Assembly (NCBI GenBank): GCA_038043445.1
Contig: JBBTBY010000027.1
Coordinates: 120,153-169,780 of the forward strand
Reading direction: 5' to 3'
DNA: 49,628 nt
From: Spirochaetota bacterium
Lineage (GTDB): Bacteria; Spirochaetota; Brachyspiria; Brachyspirales; JACRPF01
Made by a program: the position numbers and the translations under genes. Each line of letters begins with the position of its first letter. The stretch's first letter is position 1. Of this stretch, positions 42,756 to 49,628 are shown one piece after another. The notes under the pieces are model-generated. The model saw only the letters and a program-made list of their open reading frames with translations. It made no database searches and was not told where the DNA came from.

Positions 42756-43313
42756 TCACTTGCCTGTTCGATATCGTAATACTATATTGTCCTCGAGCGC
42801 ACGTTCTTGAAATAATCTTCGTGCCGCGGCCGCGGCATCTTTTTTGTTCTTTGTCTTTTCCGACTTCACATATGCAGCGCATCCGGCCATGACATTTCGG
42901 AGCGCTTCGAGCGGGAGGAGATTCGCCGCCAGGCAATAGAAGCTTTTCGACCGGCCGTCATCATATCGATGCAGGAGCTCTTCGAGGATACGCATCCGCT
43001 TGCGCAGTTCATGGACATGGCTTTTGACGCCGTTCTTTGCGATCGATTTTAAATTCGTCAGCGTATTCTGATGGGTCACGAATGAGTCGGCCGTATCCCA
43101 GGACGCGAGCTTCTTACAGGGGAGGTCGCTGCAGTCCCCGCAAGTCTCATAGCCGTTGCTCTTTACGCAGCACGTTACGATCGAACATGACGGATGTTTC
43201 AGATGGAAGCTCTTGCCGAAGCAGCCCGGACAGCGCGAGGGACCTTTGGTGTGATATCGGGGGCAGAGACCGCACTGTATCCCGCAGCAGCCGATCGTCG
43301 GATGTTTTTTCAT
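42756..43313 (-). CDS. Cys-rich DUF3795-like protein
   Basis: About 185 residues from the ATG at 43313 (MKKHPTIGCCGIQCGLCPRY). Cysteines are clustered: GCCGIQCGLCPRY, 'CPGCFGK', 'CSIVTCCVKSNGYETCGDCSDLPCKKL', matching the DUF3795 pattern and suited to zinc or iron-sulfur binding. The C-terminal half is helical and basic. Function is unknown. It begins 10 bases after the end of the cassette insertion, and the likely original promoter is now 1.4 kb away on the far side of the cassettes. Base composition is like the host genome, unlike the cassettes. Confidence 0.78.
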   Translation of the reverse strand: MKKHPTIGCCGIQCGLCPRYHTKGPSRCPGCFGKSFHLKHPSCSIVTCCVKSNGYETCGDCSDLPCKKLASWDTADSFVTHQNTLTNLKSIAKNGVKSHVHELRKRMRILEELLHRYDDGRSKSFYCLAANLLPLEALRNVMAGCAAYVKSEKTKNKKDAAAAARRLFQERALEDNIVLRYRTGK

Positions 43314-43322
43314 GCGGCCCCG

Positions 43323-43372
43323 AGGGAACGGTGAATGGCCGATCACTTGTCCGCTCCACCCGCTTGTTGGGC
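43323..43372 (-). repeat. attC recombination site of cassette 2 (terminal site)
   Basis: Minus strand: R'' box GCCCAAC (43372-43366), then AAGCGGGTGGAGCG identical to the other attC, a variable middle, and a right arm ending CACC-GTTCCCT. The last box keeps G-TT but not the RRRY of an attC-derived R' box, as expected when the final cassette is joined to non-attC host DNA. Confidence 0.65.
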
Positions 43373-44005
43373 CGATTTTATTATTACTCCGAAATATATA
43401 TAATCATAAGTATAATCACATACAAAATATAGATCACAAAATATATTCTTAATAAAGGATAAATAATAAATATTAACTTCTGTAAAATATGTAATACTTA
43501 ATATATTATTTCTAAGTTTATCACTAATACTTAATGATAGTCTTTTTATTATTGTATCTTCGGAATTTAATGAATATAATAAGTATTGATATATGTAGTA
43601 AAATGATGAAATTATAGGCAAATCAATCTTTAAATATATATTATTTAATATTGCTGTTGCAGCTATTCCAATCGCATTACCTTCATTGTAGATAGAAATA
43701 CAATTCCGAAAAGGGCTCCAAGTCATCATGTAAGGCAAATATACGCCTCCATAATAACTGATATTATCATTTTCATGCATTTTCCACCAATCATTATAAT
43801 GTTTATACGTTACAATATTGTTACCTATCGCAACTCCATACCCATAGTTGCCAGATGTCATTTTACATATTTTCATGTTATTGTCTAGCATATTATTATA
43901 TTCGGATTTATATTCTATTAAAAATATATTTGATATTTCATCTTTTGGATATGTATTAATTGAGTAAAATACAATGAATATTATTATTGGATATATTTTA
44001 TTCAT
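43343..44005 (-). CDS. Cassette 2: unknown secreted or membrane-anchored protein
   Basis: 220 residues from the ATG at 44005 (MNKIYPIIIFIVFYSINTYP), a signal peptide or anchor. The rest is rich in Ile, Asn and Tyr, with 'GNYGYGVAIGNNIVTYKHYNDWWK' and 'YYGGVYLPYMMTWSPFRNCISIYNEGNAIGIAA'; no family is recognised. Codon use is extremely A/T-biased compared with neighbours. There is no ribosome binding site, but an in-frame ATG in the preceding attC (44077) could extend it. The frame has no stop before its own attC and reads 13 codons past it (ending AQQAGGADK), so the attC encodes the C terminus. Confidence 0.65.
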   Translation of the reverse strand: MNKIYPIIIFIVFYSINTYPKDEISNIFLIEYKSEYNNMLDNNMKICKMTSGNYGYGVAIGNNIVTYKHYNDWWKMHENDNISYYGGVYLPYMMTWSPFRNCISIYNEGNAIGIAATAILNNIYLKIDLPIISSFYYIYQYLLYSLNSEDTIIKRLSLSISDKLRNNILSITYFTEVNIYYLSFIKNIFCDLYFVCDYTYDYIYFGVIIKSAQQAGGADK

Positions 44006-44015
44006 TTTTATATCG

Positions 44016-44075
44016 GCCCAACGGAAGGGTGAGCGATTCGTGTACTCACGAATTCGCTCCACCCGCTTGTTAGGC
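44016..44075 (-). repeat. attC site (59-base element) of cassette 1
   Basis: Exactly 60 bases. Minus strand: R'' GCCTAAC (44075-44069), L'' GGGTGGAGCG, a central hairpin ATTCGTG-AGTA-CACGAAT, L' CGCTCACCC and R' GTTGGGC (44022-44016). L'' carries one extra G relative to L', the extrahelical base that fixes site orientation for integron integrase. All consensus elements (RYYYAAC, GTTRRRY) are present. Confidence 0.9.
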
Positions 44076-44087
44076 ATGCTTTTTAAT

Positions 44088-44717
44088 TTATTTAATGATT
44101 TCATATATTCCATCAGGATCATTAACTATATAATCATATTTTGAATTAATTATTTCTGATTCTGTAGCATAACCCCATTTTACTAATATTGCTCTTATCT
44201 CATTATTATGAGCACTAATAATATCTTCTTCTCTATCACCAATCATTATTGTAATGTTTTTATCTATTTTATAATCGAATAATAATTCCTTTATTATATT
44301 GGACTTTGTATTGTTCAAATCAGCACCATATATATTTATAAAATACTTTTTCATGTTAAACATAATCAATATTTTATCCGCTATTTCTTTTTGCTTATTT
44401 GTTGCTATATATAAACGATGCTTTTGTTTATGCATATATATTATTAACTTATCAACATCTTTATATAGTTTATTTTCCTTATATCCAATTGAAAAATATC
44501 TTTCACGATATAATGTAATAGCATTATTAATCAACGATTCATCATTCGTATTTAATATTTGACTGAATATAACTTTTAGACTTGGACCAATATAACTTCT
44601 ACCTTGATTAAATGAAATACATTTATATTTCATTTTATTTAATGCATAATTTATACTATTAATTATACCGCTACTTGAATCTGATATTGTTCCATCCAAA
44701 TCAAATATTATATTCAT
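44088..44717 (-). CDS. Cassette 1: HAD-superfamily phosphatase
   Basis: 209 residues, AGGG 6 bases before the ATG. HAD motif I is 'MNIIFDLDGTISDSS' (nucleophile and acid Asp pair), motif II 'LYIATNKQ', the lysine in 'TKSNIIKELL' and motif IV 'MIGDREEDIISAHNN'. The cap domain position and length resemble phosphoglycolate/pyrophosphatase-like HADs (Gph/PpaX group); the substrate is not determined. Codons are overwhelmingly A/T-ending, unlike the surrounding host genes. It begins 14 bases after the cassette recombination point and stops 12 bases before its attC, the normal cassette layout. Confidence 0.88.
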   Translation of the reverse strand: MNIIFDLDGTISDSSSGIINSINYALNKMKYKCISFNQGRSYIGPSLKVIFSQILNTNDESLINNAITLYRERYFSIGYKENKLYKDVDKLIIYMHKQKHRLYIATNKQKEIADKILIMFNMKKYFINIYGADLNNTKSNIIKELLFDYKIDKNITIMIGDREEDIISAHNNEIRAILVKWGYATESEIINSKYDYIVNDPDGIYEIIK

Positions 44718-44730
44718 ATATCCCTTGCAT

Positions 44731-44737
44731 GCCTAAC
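44731..44737 (-). other. Entry recombination point (G-TTAGGC) of the cassette array
   Basis: GTTAGGC on the minus strand matches the R box GTTRRRY, but the DNA upstream (44738 onward) shows no RYYYAAC/L'' arm of an attC and no attI features I recognise. It reads as host sequence ending in G joined to a cassette beginning TTAGGC. Confidence 0.65.
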
Positions 44738-44792
44738 AATTAATAAGCAGAAATCCCGATATCCATGATCATCCCGGCCATCCATGGAACGA

Positions 44793-44821
44793 ATAGTAAC
44801 GCGGATCAACGGAAAAGTCAA
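44793..44821 (-). promoter_or_regulatory. Promoter reading into the cassettes
   Basis: Minus strand: TTGACT (44821-44816, 5/6), 17-base spacer, TACTAT (44798-44793, 4/6). Start near 44786, about 50 bases before the first recombination point. It would drive both cassettes; before insertion it was probably the DUF3795-NUDIX promoter. Confidence 0.55.
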
Positions 44822-44937
44822 AAATATATATGCTGGAGTGTACGACTTCCTTTTGTGGTGAATTCCACCGCACGCATCGCCGCGCTATGTACGGTCGGCG
44901 GCATCGCTCACTCGATAAACACCGATAGATAAGGGCA

Positions 44938-45194
44938 ATGCTCAGCGTGTCCTTGGATACGGCCAGCAAGAACTGGACTGAGTTAGACCTGTCCTTGGCT
45001 ATGCTCAACAAGGACAAGGTTAAGTTCAGCTTGTCCAAGGATATGCTCAACAAGGACCAGGATATGCTCAGCTTGTCCGAGGATATGCGCAACAAGGACA
45101 TAGGATAAGTTCAACTTGACCAAGGATATGTCCAGCAAGGACTAGGTTAAGTTCAGCTTGTCCAAGGATATGTCCAACAAGGACAATGCTGAGT
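44938..45194. repeat. Degenerate 42-bp tandem repeat, about five units
   Basis: Units start at about 45001, 45043, 45085, 45128 and 45170, with a weaker one at 44938. The unit is roughly ATGCTCAACAAGGAC, a variable part, AGTTCAGCTTGTCCAAGGAT; each has two related 21-base halves, and GGACAAG/CTTGTCC arms can pair as hairpins. Read on the plus strand the first units encode 'MLNKDKVKFSLSKD'-like peptides, but units three and four carry stops and a one-base insertion. The repeat resembles short dispersed elements encoding 'LSLSKD/G' seen in many environmental genomes (from memory). Confidence 0.7.
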
Positions 45195-45320
45195 TCGCTA
45201 TATACTATTGTATTCTGGTGACAGTACAGGAGAACTTCGATATATACAAATATAAGTCAAATATACTGACATCATCGGTGTATGTGGGGGGTATGCTGTT
45301 GCGGCCGGGTAAGAGTTTCA

Positions 45321-45349
45321 TTGAAATAATCGATCGCGCGGTATATAGT
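45321..45349 (+). promoter_or_regulatory. sigma70-like promoter of the macroglobulin gene
   Basis: TTGAAA (45321-45326, 5/6), a 17-base spacer, TATAGT (45344-45349, 5/6). Start near 45356 and a leader of about 24 bases that includes the AGGGAG ribosome binding site. Confidence 0.65.
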
Positions 45350-45379
45350 CATACCTGTAAGAGACAGAGGGAGTTTACT

Positions 45380-48300
45380 ATGAAGCATATTATCATCATT
45401 GCCATGGCCGCGGCGGCGCTCAATGGCGGCTTTTTCCCCACATTCGGGGCAAAAGGCCCGACCGTTCAGTATACCTATACCCCCGAGCAGACGCGCCCGG
45501 GCTATTACGGCGAGATCACCATCGGTTTTGACAAGGCGGTCATACCGCTCTCCGACATCGACGCGATGACGGCTGCATATCGCAAAAAGCTCCGTATATC
45601 GTTCGCCCCTCCGCTCGCAGGTGAATTGACCGCGCTTGACAACCGGCAGGCGTCGTTCCGCTTCACGGAAGCGCCGCGGCGTTCAACATCGTATACGGTG
45701 ACGGTGAATGCCGCCGAAATGAGATCGGTGAAAGGCGAAAAGATCTCCGCCGCCGTGAACGGGATGGCGCTTCCCGGGAAAGAGTTCTTCTTTGAAACAC
45801 CGCGCATCGCAGTGAACGTGCGTTCTACCGGTGAACATCTTACTGCGCCGATCATCGTTGAGTTCACTATGCCCGTAACGGTGAAAGCGGTCAAGGAGCG
45901 TCTCTCCATTAAAACGCTCTTCGGGCTTTATACCGTGCAGTATGATATCGCGCCGCTCATCGTCACCAATATCGAGATCGTGAACGAGAAAGAAGTGACG
46001 AATATCGTTACGAGCGAAAGCGGATATCTCATTCAGCCGAAAGGGCTTTCCAAGGCGACGAAGTACACGCTTTCCGTGGGGAAGGACATACTCCCGGTGA
46101 ACGGGAATCTCGGGATGAAGAACGACTACAAATACGAGTTCACTACCTATCAGCCGCTCAAGGTCGCGGACGATCACGGCGGATTCTTTGCCGGCCGCAG
46201 AAGCATGGCGCCCGATGACGCACTCGCCATCAGATTCAATAATGATCTGGCACCGCAGGACCTCCGCGCAGCGGTACGCATTGAACCGAATGTGAAGGTC
46301 CTCGATGTTGTGCAGGAGCCCCACGCACTCTCCCTGCGCGCCGAATTCGAAGGTGACAGGAGTTACACGGTAACGCTTCGCGGCCTTAAGGACGTATTCG
46401 GGCAAACGCTTGAGAAATATGAGCTCTCGCTTACGACACACGGCATCGCCCCCTGGCATTCCACACCGCGCGGCGTCATGATCATGGAGCGCTCGCTCCC
46501 GCAGCTCTTGCCGATCAAGGTCTGTAATATGGAAGAACTCGCCATAGACTACACCTTTCTTCCGGGCATTGAGGGTATCCATGCAAATCTCACGAACAAG
46601 GATATTGCATACGAAAAGACAAAGCCCATCGCCGGCGAGTGGAAGCGCGGTCAGCCGTACACATACAATTTCAACATCGCGAGCGTAAGCGGCGGTGCGT
46701 CGGGACTCCTCCTCTACTCGGTGCGCGCCCGCGCACGCGGAACCTCATCATGGACATACAGCACCGGGCGTGTGTTCGTCACCGACATAGCGCTTACGGC
46801 GAAATTCTCGACCGATGAAGTCCTCGTATTCGCACGCAGCCTCAAGGACAATCGTCCTATCACCGGCGCCGCTGTCTTTGTCGGCGGCGTGAACCGCGGA
46901 AGAACCGGCACCGACGGCATCGCCCGCATCCGCGGATCGATCGATGCCGATCCGGTGGTCTCTGTCACCACGGAAAAGGATATAGCCCTCAATTTCGGTC
47001 AGCTGTTCGACGACAGCTACGGCGGTTACTACGATAACGACAGCGAGTACTCGTACGGCAAGGATATGTACGGCCGCGCAAAGGTCGGCGTCGTCAATCA
47101 CGGCGACCGCCGCGCAATATCCGAGATACTCCCTTTCATCTTCACAGAACGCTATCTCTACCGCCCCGGCGATACGGTCGAGGTGAAAGGCATCGTGCGT
47201 CACCGCGTCAATGATGCCTGGCAGACGAGTGCAGCGACGAATGAGGTCGGGTTCACGATATTCAATTCCCGCGATGAAGAGATAACGAATTACCGCCTCC
47301 GCTATGACGACTGGGGTTCGCTCGCGTTCTCGATCCCGATCCCCGCGGACGCGCCGACGGGTTACTACAAGATACAGTACCCCGTCTTCCGTACGTTCTC
47401 CCGGCATGACTGGGATGGCTACAAGATAACGAGCATCTCATTCCGCGTTGAGGATTTCAAACCCGCTACCGCGGAGATGAAGATCATCCCCGGGAAATTC
47501 TCCTATGTCTGGGGGGATACGTTCAGCGCCGACGTGCTCGGCTGGTATCTCTTCGGCGCGCCGATCATCAAGCCGATAAAGTATTCCATCGAGGTCGAGT
47601 CCGAGCCGTACGAAAGTTCACGGTACCCGGAGTATTCCTTCGGCGAGGGCTACTACTATGATGACGACTACGGCGGATACCGCTCACAGCGCGATTATTC
47701 GTTCACGCTCGCTGACGAAACGGTCACGCCGCCCGCAGACGGAAAGATACGTATCAAAAAAGAGATCGTGAAGTCCGATTTCAAAGGCGATGCATCGATA
47801 ACGCTGCGCGCATCGACGACGCTCGAGGACAAGAGCACGGTGTACGGCGCAAAGAGCGGCATACTTGTGCGTAACCCCGTGCATGTGGGGCTGAAGACAT
47901 CTTCCTATTTCATCGACGCAGGGAAGAACGCGGAGATAGGCCTTATCGCGCTCGGCGACGACGAACGCATCGTGCAGGGGCAGAATGTGAACCTGTCCAT
48001 CGACCGGCATGAATGGAAATCGTTCCAGCAGGCGGGCGTGAACGGCCTCTTCGGCTGGCAATGGCGCGAAGTGGTCACCTCCGCATATAAGAAGGATGTG
48101 AAGGTCGGCAATGAAATGCTATCCATTCCCATACGCGAGCCGGGCTTCTACCGCGTACGTGCGCGCTATTCGGTGCGCGGCCATGAACACAGCGCCGCGC
48201 GATGGTTCTATGTTCTCGGCAAGGGCGATTACGGCTGGCGCATCGAGGACGGCTATTCCATCGATCTCGAATCCGATAAAAAAGAATATCAGGTCGGCGA

Positions 48301-49628
48301 TACGGCGCGCATTCTCGTGAAGAACCCGTACAAAGAGGCGCTTGTCCTTACCAGCACGGAACGGGAAAAGATATTCGATGCCCGTGAGTTCACATCGCGC
48401 GACAGCATGATCGTGCTTACGGTGCCGATCACCGCTGAGCATATACCGAACGTCTATGTCTCGGCCATGCTCTTCACCGGACGTACCGGGACCAACATGG
48501 TCAAGGAGGATGGCGTAGACCCCGAAAAGCCGCGCTATCGCATGGGATACATCAATCTCCCGGTGGTGCCGCGCGAGAAGAAGCTCACCGTTACGCTCAC
48601 GCCATCGCGGGAGAATTTCCGCCCGCGCGATGAGGTAAGCGTTGCGATACGCGTAAGCGCAAGGTCGGGGGCCGTACTGTCGGAGATAACCATCGCCGCA
48701 GTGGATAAAGGCGTGCTCAATCTCGTCAATTACCGCATGCCCGATCCGCTCGAACATTTCTATGCATCGCGGCGGCTCGCGGTATCAACGAGTGAAGTGG
48801 CAAAGCTCATTCTCGGGCAGCGCTATCTCGCGGAAAAAGGCGAGGTCATCGGCGGTGACGGCGGCGCGGGCTTCGGCATGATAACCCCGCGCTCTGACTT
48901 CAAGTCGACCGTGTTCTATAAGCACACGATGCGTCTTGAGAAGGGCGAAGGGAGCGTAACGTTCACGCTGCCGGACAATCTCACCACGTTCACCGTCATG
49001 GCGGTGGCGCATACCAAACGCTCCGAGTTCGGCTACGGGGAGGCATCGTTCACCGTGGGGCAGCCGCTCATGATACTTTCATCGCTCCCGCGTTTCGTGC
49101 GGGCAGGCGACCGCATGTCCCTCGGTGCGACCGTGCATAATTACACGGGCAAGGATGCGCCGGTGACCGTTGTCATCGAAGCGGACGAAGCAATGGGCAT
49201 TACGGGACCGAAGACGAAGACGGTGAAAATAGCACAGGGTGCTTCCGCCGAGGTGCTGTTCGATGCATCGGTATCGCAAAGCCGCCGCGAGGAGTTGCCG
49301 GTCACGATCAAGGTCAAGGCAGGCGACAATACGGACGGTCTGCTTGAGAAGATACCGCTCCGCGAGCCGGATATCCCGGAAACGGTGGCCATCTATGAAA
49401 AGACCGGGGACAAGGCAGAGCACACGATAGCGCTTTCCGATAATGTACGCCCGGGATTGAGCCGTCTCTCCGTTGCGCTCTCGCCTTCGGCGTTCAGCGA
49501 ATTGACCGGGAGCGTCGACTATCTCGTGCATTATCCCTACGGATGTCTTGAACAGAAAAGCTCGAGCATACTCCCGCTCATCACCGGCGAGGATGTGATA
49601 CTGAAGCAGGAGATGCTCCGCAGTAAAA
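45380..49628 (+). CDS. Bacterial alpha-2-macroglobulin family protein (3' end outside the window)
   Basis: An open frame of 1416 codons to the window edge, beginning with a Sec signal peptide (MKHIIIIAMAAAALNGGFFP) without a lipobox. The N-terminal half has repeated beta-sandwich macroglobulin domains; 'FTERYLYRPGDTVEVKGIVRH' is the MG-domain signature seen in YfaS/YfhM proteins. Later come 'GFGMITPRSDFKSTVFY', 'LPDNLTTFTVMAVAHTKRSEFG' and the thioester region 'HYPYGCLEQKSSSILPLI' with the thioester Cys at about 1389 and Gln three residues on (CLEQ, intact). Such proteins are periplasmic protease traps; attacking proteases cleave a bait region and are bound covalently. A penicillin-binding protein 1C gene often follows, but lies outside this window. 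Confidence 0.9.
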   Translation, partial: MKHIIIIAMAAAALNGGFFPTFGAKGPTVQYTYTPEQTRPGYYGEITIGFDKAVIPLSDIDAMTAAYRKKLRISFAPPLAGELTALDNRQASFRFTEAPRRSTSYTVTVNAAEMRSVKGEKISAAVNGMALPGKEFFFETPRIAVNVRSTGEHLTAPIIVEFTMPVTVKAVKERLSIKTLFGLYTVQYDIAPLIVTNIEIVNEKEVTNIVTSESGYLIQPKGLSKATKYTLSVGKDILPVNGNLGMKNDYKYEFTTYQPLKVADDHGGFFAGRRSMAPDDALAIRFNNDLAPQDLRAAVRIEPNVKVLDVVQEPHALSLRAEFEGDRSYTVTLRGLKDVFGQTLEKYELSLTTHGIAPWHSTPRGVMIMERSLPQLLPIKVCNMEELAIDYTFLPGIEGIHANLTNKDIAYEKTKPIAGEWKRGQPYTYNFNIASVSGGASGLLLYSVRARARGTSSWTYSTGRVFVTDIALTAKFSTDEVLVFARSLKDNRPITGAAVFVGGVNRGRTGTDGIARIRGSIDADPVVSVTTEKDIALNFGQLFDDSYGGYYDNDSEYSYGKDMYGRAKVGVVNHGDRRAISEILPFIFTERYLYRPGDTVEVKGIVRHRVNDAWQTSAATNEVGFTIFNSRDEEITNYRLRYDDWGSLAFSIPIPADAPTGYYKIQYPVFRTFSRHDWDGYKITSISFRVEDFKPATAEMKIIPGKFSYVWGDTFSADVLGWYLFGAPIIKPIKYSIEVESEPYESSRYPEYSFGEGYYYDDDYGGYRSQRDYSFTLADETVTPPADGKIRIKKEIVKSDFKGDASITLRASTTLEDKSTVYGAKSGILVRNPVHVGLKTSSYFIDAGKNAEIGLIALGDDERIVQGQNVNLSIDRHEWKSFQQAGVNGLFGWQWREVVTSAYKKDVKVGNEMLSIPIREPGFYRVRARYSVRGHEHSAARWFYVLGKGDYGWRIEDGYSIDLESDKKEYQVGDTARILVKNPYKEALVLTSTEREKIFDAREFTSRDSMIVLTVPITAEHIPNVYVSAMLFTGRTGTNMVKEDGVDPEKPRYRMGYINLPVVPREKKLTVTLTPSRENFRPRDEVSVAIRVSARSGAVLSEITIAAVDKGVLNLVNYRMPDPLEHFYASRRLAVSTSEVAKLILGQRYLAEKGEVIGGDGGAGFGMITPRSDFKSTVFYKHTMRLEKGEGSVTFTLPDNLTTFTVMAVAHTKRSEFGYGEASFTVGQPLMILSSLPRFVRAGDRMSLGATVHNYTGKDAPVTVVIEADEAMGITGPKTKTVKIAQGASAEVLFDASVSQSRREELPVTIKVKAGDNTDGLLEKIPLREPDIPETVAIYEKTGDKAEHTIALSDNVRPGLSRLSVALSPSAFSELTGSVDYLVHYPYGCLEQKSSSILPLITGEDVILKQEMLRSK

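Larger units (their letters stand above)
43329..44736 (-). mobile_element. Two-cassette integron array without integrase (CALIN-type)
   Basis: A 1408-base, strikingly AT-rich block bounded by G-TT recombination points. Cassette 1 (44736-44022) carries a HAD phosphatase gene and ends in a textbook 60-base attC. Cassette 2 (44021-43329) carries an unknown secreted protein gene and ends in a second attC. Both genes are on the minus strand, each start is near the preceding recombination point, and each is followed by its attC. No integrase is present. Removing the block would join a good promoter to the leader of the DUF3795 gene. Confidence 0.82.
44822..45379. other. Intergenic region of about 560 bases
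   Basis: Holds a small hairpin at 44854-44871 (GTGG/CCAC around GAATTC), the degenerate 42-base tandem repeats described separately, an AT-rich stretch at 45195-45275 and the promoter of the macroglobulin gene. The minus-strand open frame across the repeats (to 44769) has no ribosome binding site and only low-complexity repeats, so I do not call it a gene. Confidence 0.6.

Noticed and set aside
42756-43313. The DUF3795 gene as a third integron cassette
   Set aside because: Its base composition matches the host, no attC follows it (NUDIX starts 35 bases later), and the junction before it lacks an attC-derived R' box.
44769-45101. 110-codon minus-strand open frame across the tandem repeats
   Set aside because: It consists of repeat-derived low-complexity peptide and lacks a ribosome binding site; the open frame follows from the multiple-of-three repeat unit.
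44938-45194. Tandem repeats considered as a CRISPR array
   Set aside because: The units are contiguous and degenerate without unique spacers, and no cas gene is present.
45505-49531. Several long minus-strand open frames (up to about 300 codons) opposite the macroglobulin gene
   Set aside because: They are shadows: the plus strand is open for 1416 codons with a signal peptide, macroglobulin motifs and a CLEQ thioester, while the minus frames are Arg/His/Asp-rich with no domain signatures.

Overview
Organism and character. The host is a GC-moderate, Gram-negative-type, probably anaerobic environmental bacterium. Evidence: Sec signal peptides and lipoproteins, a desulfoferrodoxin-type superoxide reductase, secreted plant-polysaccharide hydrolases, extensive chemotaxis, two-component and c-di-GMP signalling, and an alpha-2-macroglobulin. 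Integron cassettes, paired uroporphyrinogen-decarboxylase-like proteins and AraC-regulated hemicellulases would suit a free-living spirochaete or a Lentisphaerota/Kiritimatiellota-like lineage. No marker here settles this. No rRNA, tRNA, CRISPR array, transposase or integrase was recognised.

Layout. (1) 1-6617, minus: an apparent operon from one good sigma70-like promoter: Cys-rich small protein, PAS-PAS-GGDEF-EAL protein, anti-sigma-like ATPase, STAS protein, SAM methyltransferase, membrane SpoIIE phosphatase and PilZ protein (cut by the window edge). (2) 6681-14024, minus: a four-gene phosphorelay (membrane kinase, Rcp1-like regulator, REC-PAS-GAF-GAF kinase, NtrC-type regulator). (3) 14433-18826, plus: a CheB-CheR-PAS fusion and a PAS histidine kinase. 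(4) 18851-20149, minus: superoxide reductase followed by a LacI-type effector domain without its DNA-binding domain. (5) 20336-34149, minus: a hemicellulose locus with AraC regulator, beta-helix protein, two URO-D family proteins, LamG-SGNH esterase, two GH51 enzymes and a GH5 enzyme. Three of the enzymes share a mobile beta-sandwich module. (6) 34286-37308, minus: flavin reductase, chemoreceptor and a secreted Cache protein. (7) 37480-40358, plus: SDR-like protein and two paralogous lipoproteins. (8) 40415-43313, minus: proS, a broken HD-hydrolase remnant, NUDIX and DUF3795 genes. (9) 43329-44736: two very AT-rich integron gene cassettes with attC sites and no integrase, apparently inserted between the DUF3795 gene and its promoter. 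(10) 44822-45379: intergenic DNA with a degenerate 42-bp tandem repeat. (11) 45380 to the end, plus: alpha-2-macroglobulin, cut by the window edge.

How it fits together. The left third is signal transduction; the first operon joins c-di-GMP turnover, a partner-switching set, a methyltransferase and a c-di-GMP receptor. The middle is a regulated arabinoxylan-type degradation locus. The right third is housekeeping genes with a clear, recently inserted cassette pair. All promoter calls are by eye from -35/-10 matches and spacing; family calls are from motif recognition without database search.
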